The position numbers and the translations under genes are program-made. Shown piece by piece: positions 1 through 9,291 of a DNA stretch of 64,000 nucleotides. The stretch comes from Mesorhizobium sp. M4B.F.Ca.ET.058.02.1.1 (lineage in GTDB: Bacteria; Pseudomonadota; Alphaproteobacteria; Rhizobiales; Rhizobiaceae), in the NCBI RefSeq assembly GCF_003952505.1, contig NZ_CP034450.1, positions 2,914,001 through 2,978,000 on the forward strand. The letters run 5' to 3'. Each line of letters begins with the position of its first letter. The first letter of the stretch is position 1. Below the pieces are notes generated by a model. The model had not been told where the DNA came from. It saw only the letters and a program-made list of their open reading frames with translations, and searched no databases.

Positions 1-198
1 CCGGGCCGGCTGCAGCCTTCAACGATCCTGCCGCGCGCCTGATCCACCGCGAGCGCCAACAACCGTCGATAAAGGCCCAAGCCGATACGCGCGAAAAATG
101 ACGGTGGTGTTGGCGGGCGGCAGGTCGAGCCCGTCTCAATGATATTGGCCGCCCTCGCCATAGGCGAAGGCGACCATCGCGTCTTCATTTTCAGCAAA

Positions 199-224
199 GG
201 AAAAGCCCGCGTCGCCGCGGGCTT
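199..224 (-). terminator. Intrinsic terminator after csbD
   Basis: A perfect 9-bp stem (203-211 pairs with 216-224, 4-nt loop) lies 23 bases past the csbD stop and, read on the minus strand, runs into TTTTCC. It fits a Rho-independent terminator for csbD. I see no supportable gene in bases 1-198. Confidence 0.65.
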
Positions 225-247
225 ACTGATGGCTGCGTATCGGACAC

Positions 248-439
248 TCAGGCTTTGTCGACGAGGTTCTTCACCGCGTCTTTGACCTGACCCTTCGCAA
301 CCTGCCCCTTGCCCTTGGTTTCCTGGACTTTGCCCTTGGCCTGTTCTTCGTGGTTGTCCACGGCCTTGCCTACAGCCTGGCGAGCCTTTCCAGCGACTTC
401 GTTGGCCTTGCCTTTAACCTTGTCCGACGTGCTTCCCAT
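248..439 (-). CDS. csbD: CsbD family stress protein
   Basis: A 63-residue, Lys/Ala/Gly-rich hydrophilic protein with the repeated KGKANE/AGKARQ pattern typical of CsbD. CsbD proteins are small cytoplasmic general-stress proteins of unknown biochemical activity, induced with the general stress response in many bacteria. The length is normal for the family. The start is an ATG with an AAGGAG-like site a few bases upstream. A GGAAC hexamer-like element lies at 500-504 on the minus strand and recalls the -35 of EcfG-type general stress promoters, but I find no convincing -10 partner, so regulation is left open. It stands alone, with its own terminator. Confidence 0.9.
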   Translation of the reverse strand: MGSTSDKVKGKANEVAGKARQAVGKAVDNHEEQAKGKVQETKGKGQVAKGQVKDAVKNLVDKA

Positions 440-895
440 GACCAGCTCCTTCTTAATTCAGGCAATCACTCGGTTAAGGAATTTACGCCTCGACAATTGG
501 TTCCACAGCGACTAGCCGCAAGCTACCGGTCGGCTTGAGTGGGAGACCGGCGCTGAAGTTAGACCTCAGCATCGGACGCGCTGACCGAGACGGACGTTGG
601 ATGCGCACGGGTCGACCGCAAAGGAGAGAATGCGGCAACAGCCGCATGCCAGCCTTTCGCGGCCGGGCCAAAGCCGCCACTCACCGCTCCCCCTTACCGG
701 CCCTCAGCTACCTGGCTCTGGGACATCAAGTATATGGCGGATGCCCTCGCCCCTCCACTCCGAATCCGATGCCTGGTTATAGCCAGATCGAAATCAGAAC
801 GAGGGTCACGCTTTCTGTTCCGCCGCCAGCCGGAGCCAACGGAACCTAATTCACCCGGCCCTGTTTCGGAGTGAGCGGCCGAAGAGGACACACAT
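440..895. other. No recognisable gene
   Basis: These 456 bases hold the csbD promoter region at the left and nothing else I can support. Open frames on both strands are low-complexity, Arg/Pro/Ser-rich and look like non-coding high-GC sequence. Confidence 0.5.
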
Positions 896-973
896 ATGAA
901 ATCAAAATCATCGCGGGACATGCCAGGTCCGAAACCCCGTAAGGACAAAGAGCGGATACCCGAGAGGCGGTGA
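896..973 (+). CDS. Tiny basic peptide, 25 residues
   Basis: ATG with an AAGAGGA site about six bases upstream opens a 25-codon frame, rich in Lys and Arg (begins MKSKSS, ends IPERR). Its stop overlaps the GTG start of the next small frame, a layout typical of translational coupling. I do not recognise the peptide. The good ribosome-binding site and the coupling are the only evidence that it is made; it could instead be a leader that controls the second frame. Confidence 0.4.
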   Translation: MKSKSSRDMPGPKPRKDKERIPERR

Positions 974-1074
974 GCAAGACGCCCGACAAAACCAATGATT
1001 GGGATCGCGACCTCGTTCATGGCGATGGTGAAAGCGCCGGGATAAAATCCGAGCAGGGCACGAACTCAAAATAA
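970..1074 (+). CDS. Small acidic peptide, 34 residues
   Basis: GTG start overlapping the stop of the preceding 25-codon frame by four bases (GTGA). The product begins MSKTPDKTNDWDRD and ends GTNSK; it is hydrophilic with no membrane segment or signal. The Asp/Trp-rich stretch looks like a real small protein rather than noise, but I cannot name it. It lies 95 bases before ribonuclease Z on the same strand and may share its transcript. Confidence 0.45.
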   Translation: MSKTPDKTNDWDRDLVHGDGESAGIKSEQGTNSK

Positions 1075-1168
1075 TTCGGAGACGGGTACAGCAAGCTGGG
1101 TGGAAGTCCCCGCGCGACGCACTGTTTGCCCGCTTTGAGGCCTCGCTGCTCGGGGATAGACGAGCCCC

Positions 1169-2077
1169 ATGATTTTCAGACTTACCTTCCTCGGCACCTC
1201 GGCCAGCGTTCCCTCTGCGGATCGCAATCACCCTGCCCTACTTGTGGAGGCAGGCGGCCACCGAATTTTGGTCGACTGCGGAGAAGGCACGCAGCGCCAG
1301 TTGCTGCGCAGCGGCGCCGGCTTGCGGCGGCTTCATCGCTTGCTCCTCACGCACGCGCATTTCGACCATATACTTGGGATCCCCGGCCTGTTCTCTACGC
1401 TCCGGTTGGGGCAAAGCGAGGAGCTCCTCACCGTCCATGGAGGCCCGGACACCCTCGACGTCGTCGTGCGCATGCTGGCCGGCCTGTGGGGTGAAGGACG
1501 AGCGCCGATCCCACTAAGGCTTGAGCCGCTGACGCCCGGTCGGTTTTTCGACGCGGATGAATTCACGATCGACTGCTTTCAGGTTCGCCACCGCGACACG
1601 GATAGCTATGGCTTCGTGCTCGAAACGCCCCCGCGCCGCCACCTTCGCGCCGATTACCTGGCGTCTCTGGGCGTGCCAAATGGTCCAATCAGGAAGGAAC
1701 TGGTGGAAGGCCGGGCTATTACCCTGGCGGATGGCCGAACGGTTGCTTCCGAAGACGTGTTGGGTCCGCTGGAAGCAGGCAAGAAGCTCGTGATCATCGG
1801 CGACACAGAGTCCACCGATGGGCTGGCGGAACATGTCCGCGGCGCTGACCTTTTGGTGATCGAGGCCACCTTCCTGGACCGAGATGCGGCCATGGCGCGC
1901 GATTACGGACATCTCACGGCTGCGCAGGCGGCATCTCTGGCGACGACGAGCAATGTGAATCAGCTCGTTCTCACGCATATCTCCGGCCGATATGCCGACG
2001 AAGAAATCCTCGCGGAGGCCGTGCGGGCATTTCCGAACAGCCGGATTGCGGCTGATCTCGACGTGCTCACCATATAA
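1169..2077 (+). CDS. rnz: Ribonuclease Z (tRNA 3' endonuclease)
   Basis: A 302-residue metallo-beta-lactamase-fold protein. It opens with FLGTSASVPSADRN and carries the metal motif THAHFDH (His62, His64, Asp66, His67), a GDTES segment near residue 210 and a late VLTHISGRY segment, the order seen in RNase Z/ElaC. RNase Z cuts pre-tRNAs after the discriminator base to make the mature 3' end; in bacteria with CCA-encoded tRNAs it may be a secondary RNase. The length fits the short bacterial form (about 300 residues). The ATG follows a weak site, and no better start is seen. The phosphoesterase gene follows after 8 bases, so the two are probably co-transcribed. Confidence 0.92.
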   Translation: MIFRLTFLGTSASVPSADRNHPALLVEAGGHRILVDCGEGTQRQLLRSGAGLRRLHRLLLTHAHFDHILGIPGLFSTLRLGQSEELLTVHGGPDTLDVVVRMLAGLWGEGRAPIPLRLEPLTPGRFFDADEFTIDCFQVRHRDTDSYGFVLETPPRRHLRADYLASLGVPNGPIRKELVEGRAITLADGRTVASEDVLGPLEAGKKLVIIGDTESTDGLAEHVRGADLLVIEATFLDRDAAMARDYGHLTAAQAASLATTSNVNQLVLTHISGRYADEEILAEAVRAFPNSRIAADLDVLTI

Positions 2078-2085
2078 CCGCTACG

Positions 2086-2553
2086 ATGACATTCAGGATA
2101 GGCATCATCTCCGACACCCACGGCCTGCTGAGGCCGGAGGCGGAACGACACCTGGCCGGGGTCGACCACATCATCCATGGCGGGGACATTGGCAGTCCTG
2201 AAATCATTGCCGCGCTGCAGCAGATCGCACCAGTCACCGCGATAAGAGGAAACGTCGATACAGCTGGGTGGGCTGCGACCTACGCCGACACCGCGTTGGT
2301 GCGGCTGGCAGGCCGAACGCTCTACGTCCTCCATGATCTAAAGACGCTGCAGGTCTCACCAGCGGCACTCGGTATCGACATGGTCGTGTCGGGTCACTCC
2401 CATGTGCCGAAACTCAAAACCGTTGACGGCGTGCTCTATCTTAATCCGGGCAGCGCCGGTCGCCGTCGTTTCAAGTTGCCGATCACGCTTGCGACGGTTG
2501 ATATCACGCCTGACGGTCTACAGCCCGTCATTCAGGATCTCAGCAGCAGCTAA
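2086..2553 (+). CDS. YfcE/MJ0936-family metallophosphoesterase
   Basis: A 155-residue calcineurin-like phosphoesterase of the short YfcE/MJ0936 type. Motifs in order are GIISDTHG (Asp and His ligands near residues 10-12), HGGDIG (near 32), RGNVD (near 55) and VVSGHSHVP, with LNPGSAGRRR close to the C-terminus. These are the two-metal ligands of cytoplasmic phosphodiesterases; the physiological substrate is not known for this family. It starts 8 bases after rnz on the same strand and is likely in the same operon. Confidence 0.9.
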   Translation: MTFRIGIISDTHGLLRPEAERHLAGVDHIIHGGDIGSPEIIAALQQIAPVTAIRGNVDTAGWAATYADTALVRLAGRTLYVLHDLKTLQVSPAALGIDMVVSGHSHVPKLKTVDGVLYLNPGSAGRRRFKLPITLATVDITPDGLQPVIQDLSSS

Positions 2554-2927
2554 TGCGCCGGCTCAAGGCGATCGCATGCCAAGCGTGACGGCCTCCGCAA
2601 GCCACCATCACCTCAAATTGGCTTCGTGAACCGGCCGAAATGGAGAGTTCGACAATGCCTTTTATGCGACTGACATCGAGGCGCTGACGTAACGTTTGGC
2701 GCGAGCAAGTTTTGCGCTCGCAGCCAACGCAAATTGGGCGTATCGTGGCATATCGTCGGTTGCTAATAAATGAGCCGGCGACTGAGAGCGCAAGACTCCC
2801 GCATCGGACTGGGCGCGCTCGAACCACAACTACTCGTTGCGCTCACGAGACCATCTGCCTCCGCCGAACCTCTTTTGCCCGGTTCCGCCCAGAATTGTCG
2901 TTTGCAATTCGGAAGAGGAGCGTTCCG
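2554..2927. other. Intergenic, promoter region of the binding-protein cluster
   Basis: 374 bases between the phosphoesterase stop and the first binding-protein start. The frame of the downstream gene stays open upstream to 2712, but the strong GGAAGAGGAG ribosome site at 2911 and the Tat signal beginning at 2928 rule that extension out. I see no other gene and no convincing terminator. Confidence 0.5.
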
Positions 2928-3935
2928 ATGCGGATTATTCAAAATCGTCGCACCTTCCTGGCCGGCGCTACGGCGACCGGCGCCGCAAGTCTCATCGGTG
3001 CAACGACTGAGGCCTGGGCCGAGGCGCCCCCGGAAACGGCTAGCGTGCGCCTGGGCCGCTGGGTAGGTGGCGCTTATTGCTGGGGTTCGCTCTATCTCGC
3101 CGGAGAATTGCTGCGCGCAGACGGCATAACCGACGTCCGCTACGTCCAAGGAGACACCAAGGTCGACAACACGCTGTGGCTCGGCGGCGGAGTGACGGAT
3201 TTCGATTTCAACATGCCGACGATGCATATCCGGTCCATCGATGCAGGAGCACCTATCAAGATATTGACCGGCGTGCACATGGGTTGCTGGGAGTTGCGGG
3301 CCAGCGACAGAGTCAACGGCGTTGCTGACCTGAAGGGCAAGCGGGTGGGGATTTGGGCCCTGAACGACCACCCACACGTATTCCTTAGCCTGATCGTCAA
3401 CTACGTTGGGCTGGATCCCGGCCACGACATCGAATGGGTCGTGGGGCCCTCGCCGATGCAGGATTTCATCGACGGCAAGGTCGATGCCTTCCTCGCCGAC
3501 ACCAGCGCGTTCTCGAAGGTCCGTTCCGATAAGATAGGCCACACGATTGTCAGTAACTTGGTCGACCGTCCATGGTCGGAATATTACTGCTGCATGGTCG
3601 CAGGCAGGGCGGACTATGTAGAAAAATACCCGCTGGCGACCAAGCGTGTACTGCGAGCCATCCTCAAGGCTGCAGATTTCTGTGCGTCCGACCCGACCTC
3701 GGCGGCGCGTGCGCTGGTCGATCGCGGCTTTCTGCCGAGCTACGACCTTGCACTGACGACCCTGCAGAATACCGCGCACGACAAATGGCGGGCCTATGAT
3801 GCCGAGGATTCGGTCCGCTTCTATGCGCTCCGCATGAAGGAGACGGGCATGATCAAGTCGAGCCCGCAGACAATCCTGGCCGCCGGCACGGATTTCCGTT
3901 TCCTCAACGAGCTAAAGCGAGAGCTGAAGATGTGA
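2928..3935 (+). CDS. Tat-exported NMT1/THI5-like substrate-binding protein 1
   Basis: A 335-residue periplasmic binding protein. The start at 2928 follows GGAAGAGGAG and gives a twin-arginine signal (NRRTFLAG, then an Ala/Gly hydrophobic run ending TEAWAEA). The body has the NMT1/ThiY/SsuA-type fold: LAGELLRADG, DLKGKRVGIW and a late LRFLNEL-type end. Near residue 222 it carries YYCCM, a Cys-Cys-Met cluster kept in the two following paralogues and suggestive of a metal or sulfur ligand site. It is the first of three tandem copies followed by a Sco protein and a sensor kinase. No permease or ATPase gene is near, so it may deliver a ligand signal rather than feed an importer (inference). The ligand is unknown. 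Confidence 0.85.
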   Translation: MRIIQNRRTFLAGATATGAASLIGATTEAWAEAPPETASVRLGRWVGGAYCWGSLYLAGELLRADGITDVRYVQGDTKVDNTLWLGGGVTDFDFNMPTMHIRSIDAGAPIKILTGVHMGCWELRASDRVNGVADLKGKRVGIWALNDHPHVFLSLIVNYVGLDPGHDIEWVVGPSPMQDFIDGKVDAFLADTSAFSKVRSDKIGHTIVSNLVDRPWSEYYCCMVAGRADYVEKYPLATKRVLRAILKAADFCASDPTSAARALVDRGFLPSYDLALTTLQNTAHDKWRAYDAEDSVRFYALRMKETGMIKSSPQTILAAGTDFRFLNELKRELKM

Positions 3936-3997
3936 GCATCTGACACGGGTCAGCGTTCTCGGTGTCACACTGGCCAGTATTTGGAAGGGAGGTTCCC

Positions 3998-5016
3998 ATG
4001 CGTACCCAATGCGCCGGACGGTTCAGCCGACGGAGGCTCCTGCGTGGGATAACGCTGGCGGGGACAGCGGGGCTTCTGGGCTGGCACCCCAGACGAGCCG
4101 CTGCCGAGCCACCACCTGAGACGACGCGGATCCGGCTCATCCGGATTCCTAGCATCTGCCAGGCCCCCCAGTATGTAGCCGAAGAACTGCTGCGAAGCGA
4201 AGGGTTCACCGAGGTGCACTACCTCCAAAAGAGGGGGACCGCAGACATCGCGCCGGCTCTCGCCTCCGGTGAAGCCGACCTCAGTGCGCATTTCGCCGCC
4301 CCGCTCCTTCTCCACCTGGAGGCTGGGGATCCGATCGTCATCCTGGCTGGTCTCCACGTCGGCTGCTTTGAGCTGTTCGGGACCGATCGCGTCCAAGCAA
4401 TCCGCGACCTCAAGGGGAAGACCGTGGCTGTGCCGTCGCTGGATTCCAGCCGATACGTCTTCCTCGCCAGTATGACGGCTTATGTGGGCCTGGACCTCCA
4501 TACGGACATACACTTCGTCACGCATCCGGGCCCCGAGTCCATCCGGCTCCTAAGTGAGGGGAAGATCGACGCCTATCTGGGCTTTCCCCCGAACCGCAGG
4601 AGATGCGGGAGCAGCAGATCGGCCATGTAGTGATTAGCAGCACCGTGGACCGGCCCTGGTCGCAATACTTCTGCTGCATGCTGGCGGGGAACCGGGAGTT
4701 CGTCCGCACGAATCCGGTGGCCACCAAACGCGCCCTCCGCGCCATCTTGAAAGCGGCGGATTTCTGCACCAGCGAGCCCGAGCAGTCCGCCCAGTTCTTG
4801 GTGGAGCAGGGCTATACTAAGCGCTATGACCATGCCCTCCAGGTCATCAAGGCGATCCCCTACGGTTGGCGTGAGTATAGCGCTGAGGACACCCTGCGCT
4901 TCTACGCCTTGCGCCTCCGCGAGGTCGGGATGCTCAAGAGCACCCCCCAAAAGCTCTTGGCCCAAGGCACCGACTGGCGTTTCTTCAACGAACTGAAGCA
5001 CGAGCTGAAGACCTGA
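3998..5016 (+). pseudogene. NMT1-like substrate-binding protein 2, one-base frameshift
   Basis: Second paralogue of the tandem set. ATG at 3998 follows GGAAGGGAGG and gives a Tat signal (SRRRLLRG). The reading frame breaks at the C5 tract 4586-4590: adding one C restores DAYLGFPPEPQEMREQQIG and joins the two halves into a normal product of about 339 residues with the conserved YFCCM motif. Both halves are otherwise well conserved with their neighbours and have no other stop. It is therefore either a very recent pseudogene, a slippage-controlled gene, or a base-call error. It is the most diverged of the three in its signal peptide. Confidence 0.85.
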
Positions 5017-5061
5017 CTAGGCAGCGAGCCCCGTGCCATTTTCAACGCGAGGAAGAACCCC

Positions 5062-6069
5062 ATGCAAATCATCCAGAACCGTCGCCACTTCATGGCCGGT
5101 GCTGCGGCAGCAGGCGCTGCAGGTCTCATCGGCGCAACGACTGACGCTTGGGCCGAGGCACCCCCTGAAACGACCTCCGTTCGCTTGCCGCGGTGGATCG
5201 ATGGTGCCTATTGCTGGGCAGGGATGTACCTGGCCGGAGAGCTCCTCAAAGCGGAGGGCTTCACCGACGTCCGCTACGTGCAGGGGGATGAGAAAGTCGA
5301 TCAGGCGGTGTGGATTGCGCGCGGCGACACGGATTTCAGCATGAACTACGCGCCGGTCCATGTCGCGTCGATCGACGTCGGCGTGCCAATCAAGGTGCTT
5401 GGCGGTCTGCACTCCGGGTGTCTCGAGCTGATCGCCAACGACAACATCCAAGGCATCCCGGATCTCAAGGGCAAGCGGGTGGGCATGCATGACATCGATG
5501 CGCCGTCGCGCGTGCTGGTTGCCCTGATGGCCGCCTATATCGGACTGGATCCCGACAACGACTTCGAATGGGTCGAGGAAAGCAAGCCGGTGGAAGCCTT
5601 CGCCGACGGAAAGTTCGATGCATACCTCTTCACGCCGCCGGAGACGCAGCAACTGCGTGCCAAGAAAATCGGCCACACGATCCTCAACACAACCATCGAC
5701 CGCCCGTGGTCACAGCACTTCTGCTGCATGACCTCGGCCGCTGCGGACTACGTGAACAAGTACCCGGTGGCGACCAAGCGCGTGCTCAGGGCGATCGTCA
5801 AGGGCGCCGACCTCTGCGCGTCGGATCCCGCATGGAGTGCAGGGCAGATGGTCGAGCGAGGTTTCGTCGACAGCTACGAATACGCGCTGCAAACGCTGAG
5901 CGACACGCGGTACGACGTCTGGCGGGACTACGACGCCGAAGCCTCGATGCGCTTCTACGCGCTGCGCATGCAGGAGACGGGCATGATCAAATCGAGCCCA
6001 CAGCAGATCATCGCCAGCGGCACCGACTGGCGTTTCCTTAAGGAGCTCAAGCGCGAGATGAAGACATGA
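5062..6069 (+). CDS. Tat-exported NMT1/THI5-like substrate-binding protein 3
   Basis: A 335-residue paralogue very close to copy 1, including an almost identical signal peptide (QNRRHFMAG ... TDAWAEAPPET). It has LAGELLKAEGF, DLKGKRVGMH, a DAYLFTPPE segment and the HFCCM cluster. The stop overlaps the start of the Sco gene (ATGA, 6066-6069), so the two are translated together. The tandem triplication with conserved CCM and the coupling to a copper-chaperone-type protein suggest a shared periplasmic function, possibly involving copper or a thiol ligand (inference). No transporter partners are present nearby. Confidence 0.87.
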   Translation: MQIIQNRRHFMAGAAAAGAAGLIGATTDAWAEAPPETTSVRLPRWIDGAYCWAGMYLAGELLKAEGFTDVRYVQGDEKVDQAVWIARGDTDFSMNYAPVHVASIDVGVPIKVLGGLHSGCLELIANDNIQGIPDLKGKRVGMHDIDAPSRVLVALMAAYIGLDPDNDFEWVEESKPVEAFADGKFDAYLFTPPETQQLRAKKIGHTILNTTIDRPWSQHFCCMTSAAADYVNKYPVATKRVLRAIVKGADLCASDPAWSAGQMVERGFVDSYEYALQTLSDTRYDVWRDYDAEASMRFYALRMQETGMIKSSPQQIIASGTDWRFLKELKREMKT

Positions 6070-6671
6070 GCCGCTGGCCGACGCGCGCGTTGTTGCTCCT
6101 CGCCCTCGTCGCTGCGCCTGCGCATACCTCTGCGCACGACGCGTCAGCGCACGCGGGGGACAGCGAGCGCCTGCCCATGATGGGCACTGCACCGGATTTC
6201 ACGCTGATATCGCAGGACCACAAGCCGGTGTCGCTGCGCGACTTCCGCGGCAAGGTGGTCGCCATTGCATTCATCTATACGTACTGTACCGAGGTCTGCC
6301 CGATGCTGACCGCCCATATGGCCAGCGTGCAGGAGAAGCTGGGCTCTACGTTCGGATCGAAGATCGACTTCGTTTCGATCACTGTCGACCCGGAGCGCGA
6401 TACCCCCGATGTCTTGAAGGAATATGCGCACAATTTTGGCGCCGATCTGAAGGGCTGGTCGTTTCTTACCGGCGACCCGGCGATTGTCCATGAGGTTGGA
6501 CGGAAATATGGGGTCATCGCGAAGAAGGTGGCGAACGGAGATGTCGACCATACCTTGTTGACGTCGCTCGTAGACCCGAATGGCATCTTGCGAGTACAGT
6601 ATCTTGGCGTCCGGTTCGACTTGGAGGAGTTCCGGGATGACCTTGTCAGCCTCTTGGACGAATCCAAATAG
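6066..6671 (+). CDS. SCO1/SenC/PrrC family protein
   Basis: A 201-residue exported thioredoxin-fold protein: an N-terminal hydrophobic segment (residues 6-22), then APDFTLISQD and the copper-binding/redox motif CTEVCP (Cys74, Cys78) with the conserved partner His162 in VDHTLL. All three ligands of the Sco family are present. Sco proteins insert copper into the CuA site of cytochrome oxidase or act as thiol reductases at the membrane; some (SenC/PrrC) also take part in redox signalling to a histidine kinase. It overlaps the binding-protein gene upstream and the kinase start downstream, which ties it to this signalling cluster instead of to an oxidase operon. Confidence 0.9.
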   Translation: MSRWPTRALLLLALVAAPAHTSAHDASAHAGDSERLPMMGTAPDFTLISQDHKPVSLRDFRGKVVAIAFIYTYCTEVCPMLTAHMASVQEKLGSTFGSKIDFVSITVDPERDTPDVLKEYAHNFGADLKGWSFLTGDPAIVHEVGRKYGVIAKKVANGDVDHTLLTSLVDPNGILRVQYLGVRFDLEEFRDDLVSLLDESK

Positions 6672-9291
6672 CATAACGAACCGGCTCGTTGGCTGGGTTG
6701 CCCGGCTGCCGGCGCGCGTCCAGACCAAGCTCTTGATCGCATTCCTGTCGATCGTCGGCCTGCTGATCGTGCTCGGGGCCGTCGGGTTGCAGGTGCTGAG
6801 TGGGGTCAACGATCAGACCAACGAGCTGATCAAGCTGCAGCGCAGGATCGCAGCCTACCGCCAGGTACAGCACGATACGACCACCCAGCTCTATGGCATC
6901 TCCACCGCCCTGTTGCTTCAGGACGACCGGATGCTGGACGCGGCGCTGCGCCAGCTCAATCAGTTCGGCTACGACCTCGACCGCATGGAGTTCGTCGCCA
7001 AAGCCGAGGTGGAAGTGCTTGGCCAAGTCAGGCAAGAGTACGAACGAGTGACGGCCGGGGTGACGCACGTGGTAGAACTCGTCCGCGCCGGCCGTACTGA
7101 GGAGGCGCGCAAGGTTCAGCTTGATGAAATCATACCGTCGGCTGATCGCCTCGAGCGGCTGACAAACCAGCTGGTCAACATGGCCGAAGCCGACATGTTG
7201 GCGGCCATCGAAACGACCGAGAGTGCGTACGGCACGTCCAGACTGATCGTGGTTTCGTTTGCCGTGGGCAGTATCCTTTTGGCGTTGGGCCTCGGTTACA
7301 TCATCTCCTGGTCGTTGATCGAACCGGTCAAGAAAATCGAAGCGCGTCTCAGCCAGATAGCGGCCGGCGACTTCGCCCAACAGGTTGCCGTCGCCAATCG
7401 CGACGAACTTGGAGTGCTCGCCGCTAACCTCAACCAGACCTCCGACCAGCTGGGGCGCCTGTATCAGGAGATCGAGACGCGCACCCAGCAGCTCGACGAG
7501 GCGCTTCAGCAGCAGACGGCCACTGCAGACGTCCTGAAGGTCATCAGCCGCTCTACCTTCGATCTGCAGGTCGTGCTCGATACGTTGGTGGAATCGGCTG
7601 TCAGGCTCAGCCGTGCCGACAAGGGTGGTATCGTGCAGTTGCTTGATGGCGAGTTCCGCTATGTGTCGACCCATGGCTACCCGCCCAGCTTCCGTGCTTA
7701 TGTGGAGGCCAATCCAGTTCCGGCACTTGCCGCAGGCCGAGGCTCCGCCGTAGGGCGCGTAGTCGAAGAACGGCGGATCGTGCAAATCGAAGACGTGATC
7801 ACTGATCCGGAATACCGCGTTGCGTTGATCGCTGAGGCAGGCGGGTTTCGCACCGTCCTCGCTGCCCCGCTCATGCGGGAAGGTGATCTCGTTGGTGTAT
7901 TCGTCATGACGAGGGTTGAGCAGCATCCTTTCAATCCCAAGGAGATCGCGCTCGTCGAGACATTTGCCGACCAAGCCGTGATCGCCATCGAGAATGCGCG
8001 GCTCTTCGAGGCGGTGCAGTCACGCACGCGCGAGCTTGCCGCGTCTGTTGGTGAACTCGAGGCGCTTGGTGAGGTGAGCAAGGCGGTCAATTCGACGCTG
8101 GATCTCGACACGGTGCTGAAAACGATCGTCGCCAAAGCGGTCCAGTTGTCGGAGACGGATGCTGGCACGATCTACGTGTTCAGCAGCACGCGGCAGCAAT
8201 TCCGTCCGCGCGCAAACTTCGGTATGAGCGATGAGCTTATCGCCGCAGTCTCACACCAGACGATCGGGCTGGCCGATATGGGGATCGGCGACGCGCCCGG
8301 ACGGTGCATGCCGGTACAGTTTCCCGACCTCAGCAAGGAAACCTCCTCCTTCCTTGTGAGAAAGACGATCGTCGACGCCGGATATCGCGGTATCCTGATC
8401 GTTCCGCTGCTGAGGCCCAACAAGATCGTTGGTGCACTGGTCGTCAGGCGCCACAAGCCAGGTGCCTTCCATGAGCAAGTTGTCCACCTGATGGAGACCT
8501 TCGCAGCCCAATCGGTGCTCGCGATCCAGAATGCCAAGCTGTTCCGCGACATTGAGGAGAAAGGCCAGGAGCTGGAGGCAGCCAGCCGCCACAAGTCCCA
8601 ATTCCTGGCGAATATGAGCCACGAGCTCAGGACACCGCTCAATTCAGTTCTGGGCTTCACAGAACTGCTGGTCGACGGCATCTACGGAGAACTCCCCGAC
8701 AAGGCAAAGACGACCGTCGCGCGCGTGCAGGCAAACGGCCGTCACCTCCTCGGGCTCATCAACGACGTACTCGACCTTTCCAAGATCGAAGCCGGCCAGC
8801 TCACGCTGGCGATCGAGGACTACTCCGTCGCGCAGATTGTTCGCTCGACCGTTACGGCTGTCGAGCCGCTGGCACGAGCGAAGCGTCTTGAGCTTTCAAC
8901 GACTGTTGCCGAGAACCTTCCAATCGGCCGCGGGGACGAACGCCGTTTAACGCAGGTTCTGTTGAATCTTGCAGGCAATGCCGTGAAGTTCACCGAAACG
9001 GGTGCGGTCGACATTCTTGCCGATGTGGTCGACGGGCACTTCGAGATCACCGTCCGAGACACCGGTCCCGGCATCGCGTCCAAGGACCAGGCCCTCATCT
9101 TCGAAGAATTCCAGCAGGTCGACAACAGCAGCACCAGGCAGAAGGGTGGCACAGGTCTTGGCCTGGCGATCTCGAAGCGCATCGCCGAAATGCATGGCGG
9201 AACCATAGACGTCGAGTCCGTGATCGGGTCAGGGTCGACATTCCGTCTGAAAATACCGATCCGGATGAATGAGGACGCGAGGGCCGCATGA
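6637..9291 (+). CDS. Membrane histidine kinase, HAMP-GAF-GAF-HisKA-HATPase
   Basis: About 884 residues from the ATG at 6637, which overlaps the end of the Sco gene. Order: TM1 about 32-54, a periplasmic helical sensor of about 145 residues, TM2 about 202-226, HAMP 227-280, GAF1 about 309-455, GAF2 about 489-635, HisKA with phospho-His near 662 (SHELRTPLNS), and HATPase with N box (NLAGNAVKF), DTGPGIA and GGTGLGLAIS. All kinase motifs are intact. The C-terminus overlaps the next receiver gene by ATGA. The periplasmic sensor could read the upstream binding proteins or Sco (inference); the GAF domains allow cytoplasmic input as well. A start downstream of 6637 is possible. Confidence 0.9.
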   Translation: MTLSASWTNPNSITNRLVGWVARLPARVQTKLLIAFLSIVGLLIVLGAVGLQVLSGVNDQTNELIKLQRRIAAYRQVQHDTTTQLYGISTALLLQDDRMLDAALRQLNQFGYDLDRMEFVAKAEVEVLGQVRQEYERVTAGVTHVVELVRAGRTEEARKVQLDEIIPSADRLERLTNQLVNMAEADMLAAIETTESAYGTSRLIVVSFAVGSILLALGLGYIISWSLIEPVKKIEARLSQIAAGDFAQQVAVANRDELGVLAANLNQTSDQLGRLYQEIETRTQQLDEALQQQTATADVLKVISRSTFDLQVVLDTLVESAVRLSRADKGGIVQLLDGEFRYVSTHGYPPSFRAYVEANPVPALAAGRGSAVGRVVEERRIVQIEDVITDPEYRVALIAEAGGFRTVLAAPLMREGDLVGVFVMTRVEQHPFNPKEIALVETFADQAVIAIENARLFEAVQSRTRELAASVGELEALGEVSKAVNSTLDLDTVLKTIVAKAVQLSETDAGTIYVFSSTRQQFRPRANFGMSDELIAAVSHQTIGLADMGIGDAPGRCMPVQFPDLSKETSSFLVRKTIVDAGYRGILIVPLLRPNKIVGALVVRRHKPGAFHEQVVHLMETFAAQSVLAIQNAKLFRDIEEKGQELEAASRHKSQFLANMSHELRTPLNSVLGFTELLVDGIYGELPDKAKTTVARVQANGRHLLGLINDVLDLSKIEAGQLTLAIEDYSVAQIVRSTVTAVEPLARAKRLELSTTVAENLPIGRGDERRLTQVLLNLAGNAVKFTETGAVDILADVVDGHFEITVRDTGPGIASKDQALIFEEFQQVDNSSTRQKGGTGLGLAISKRIAEMHGGTIDVESVIGSGSTFRLKIPIRMNEDARAA

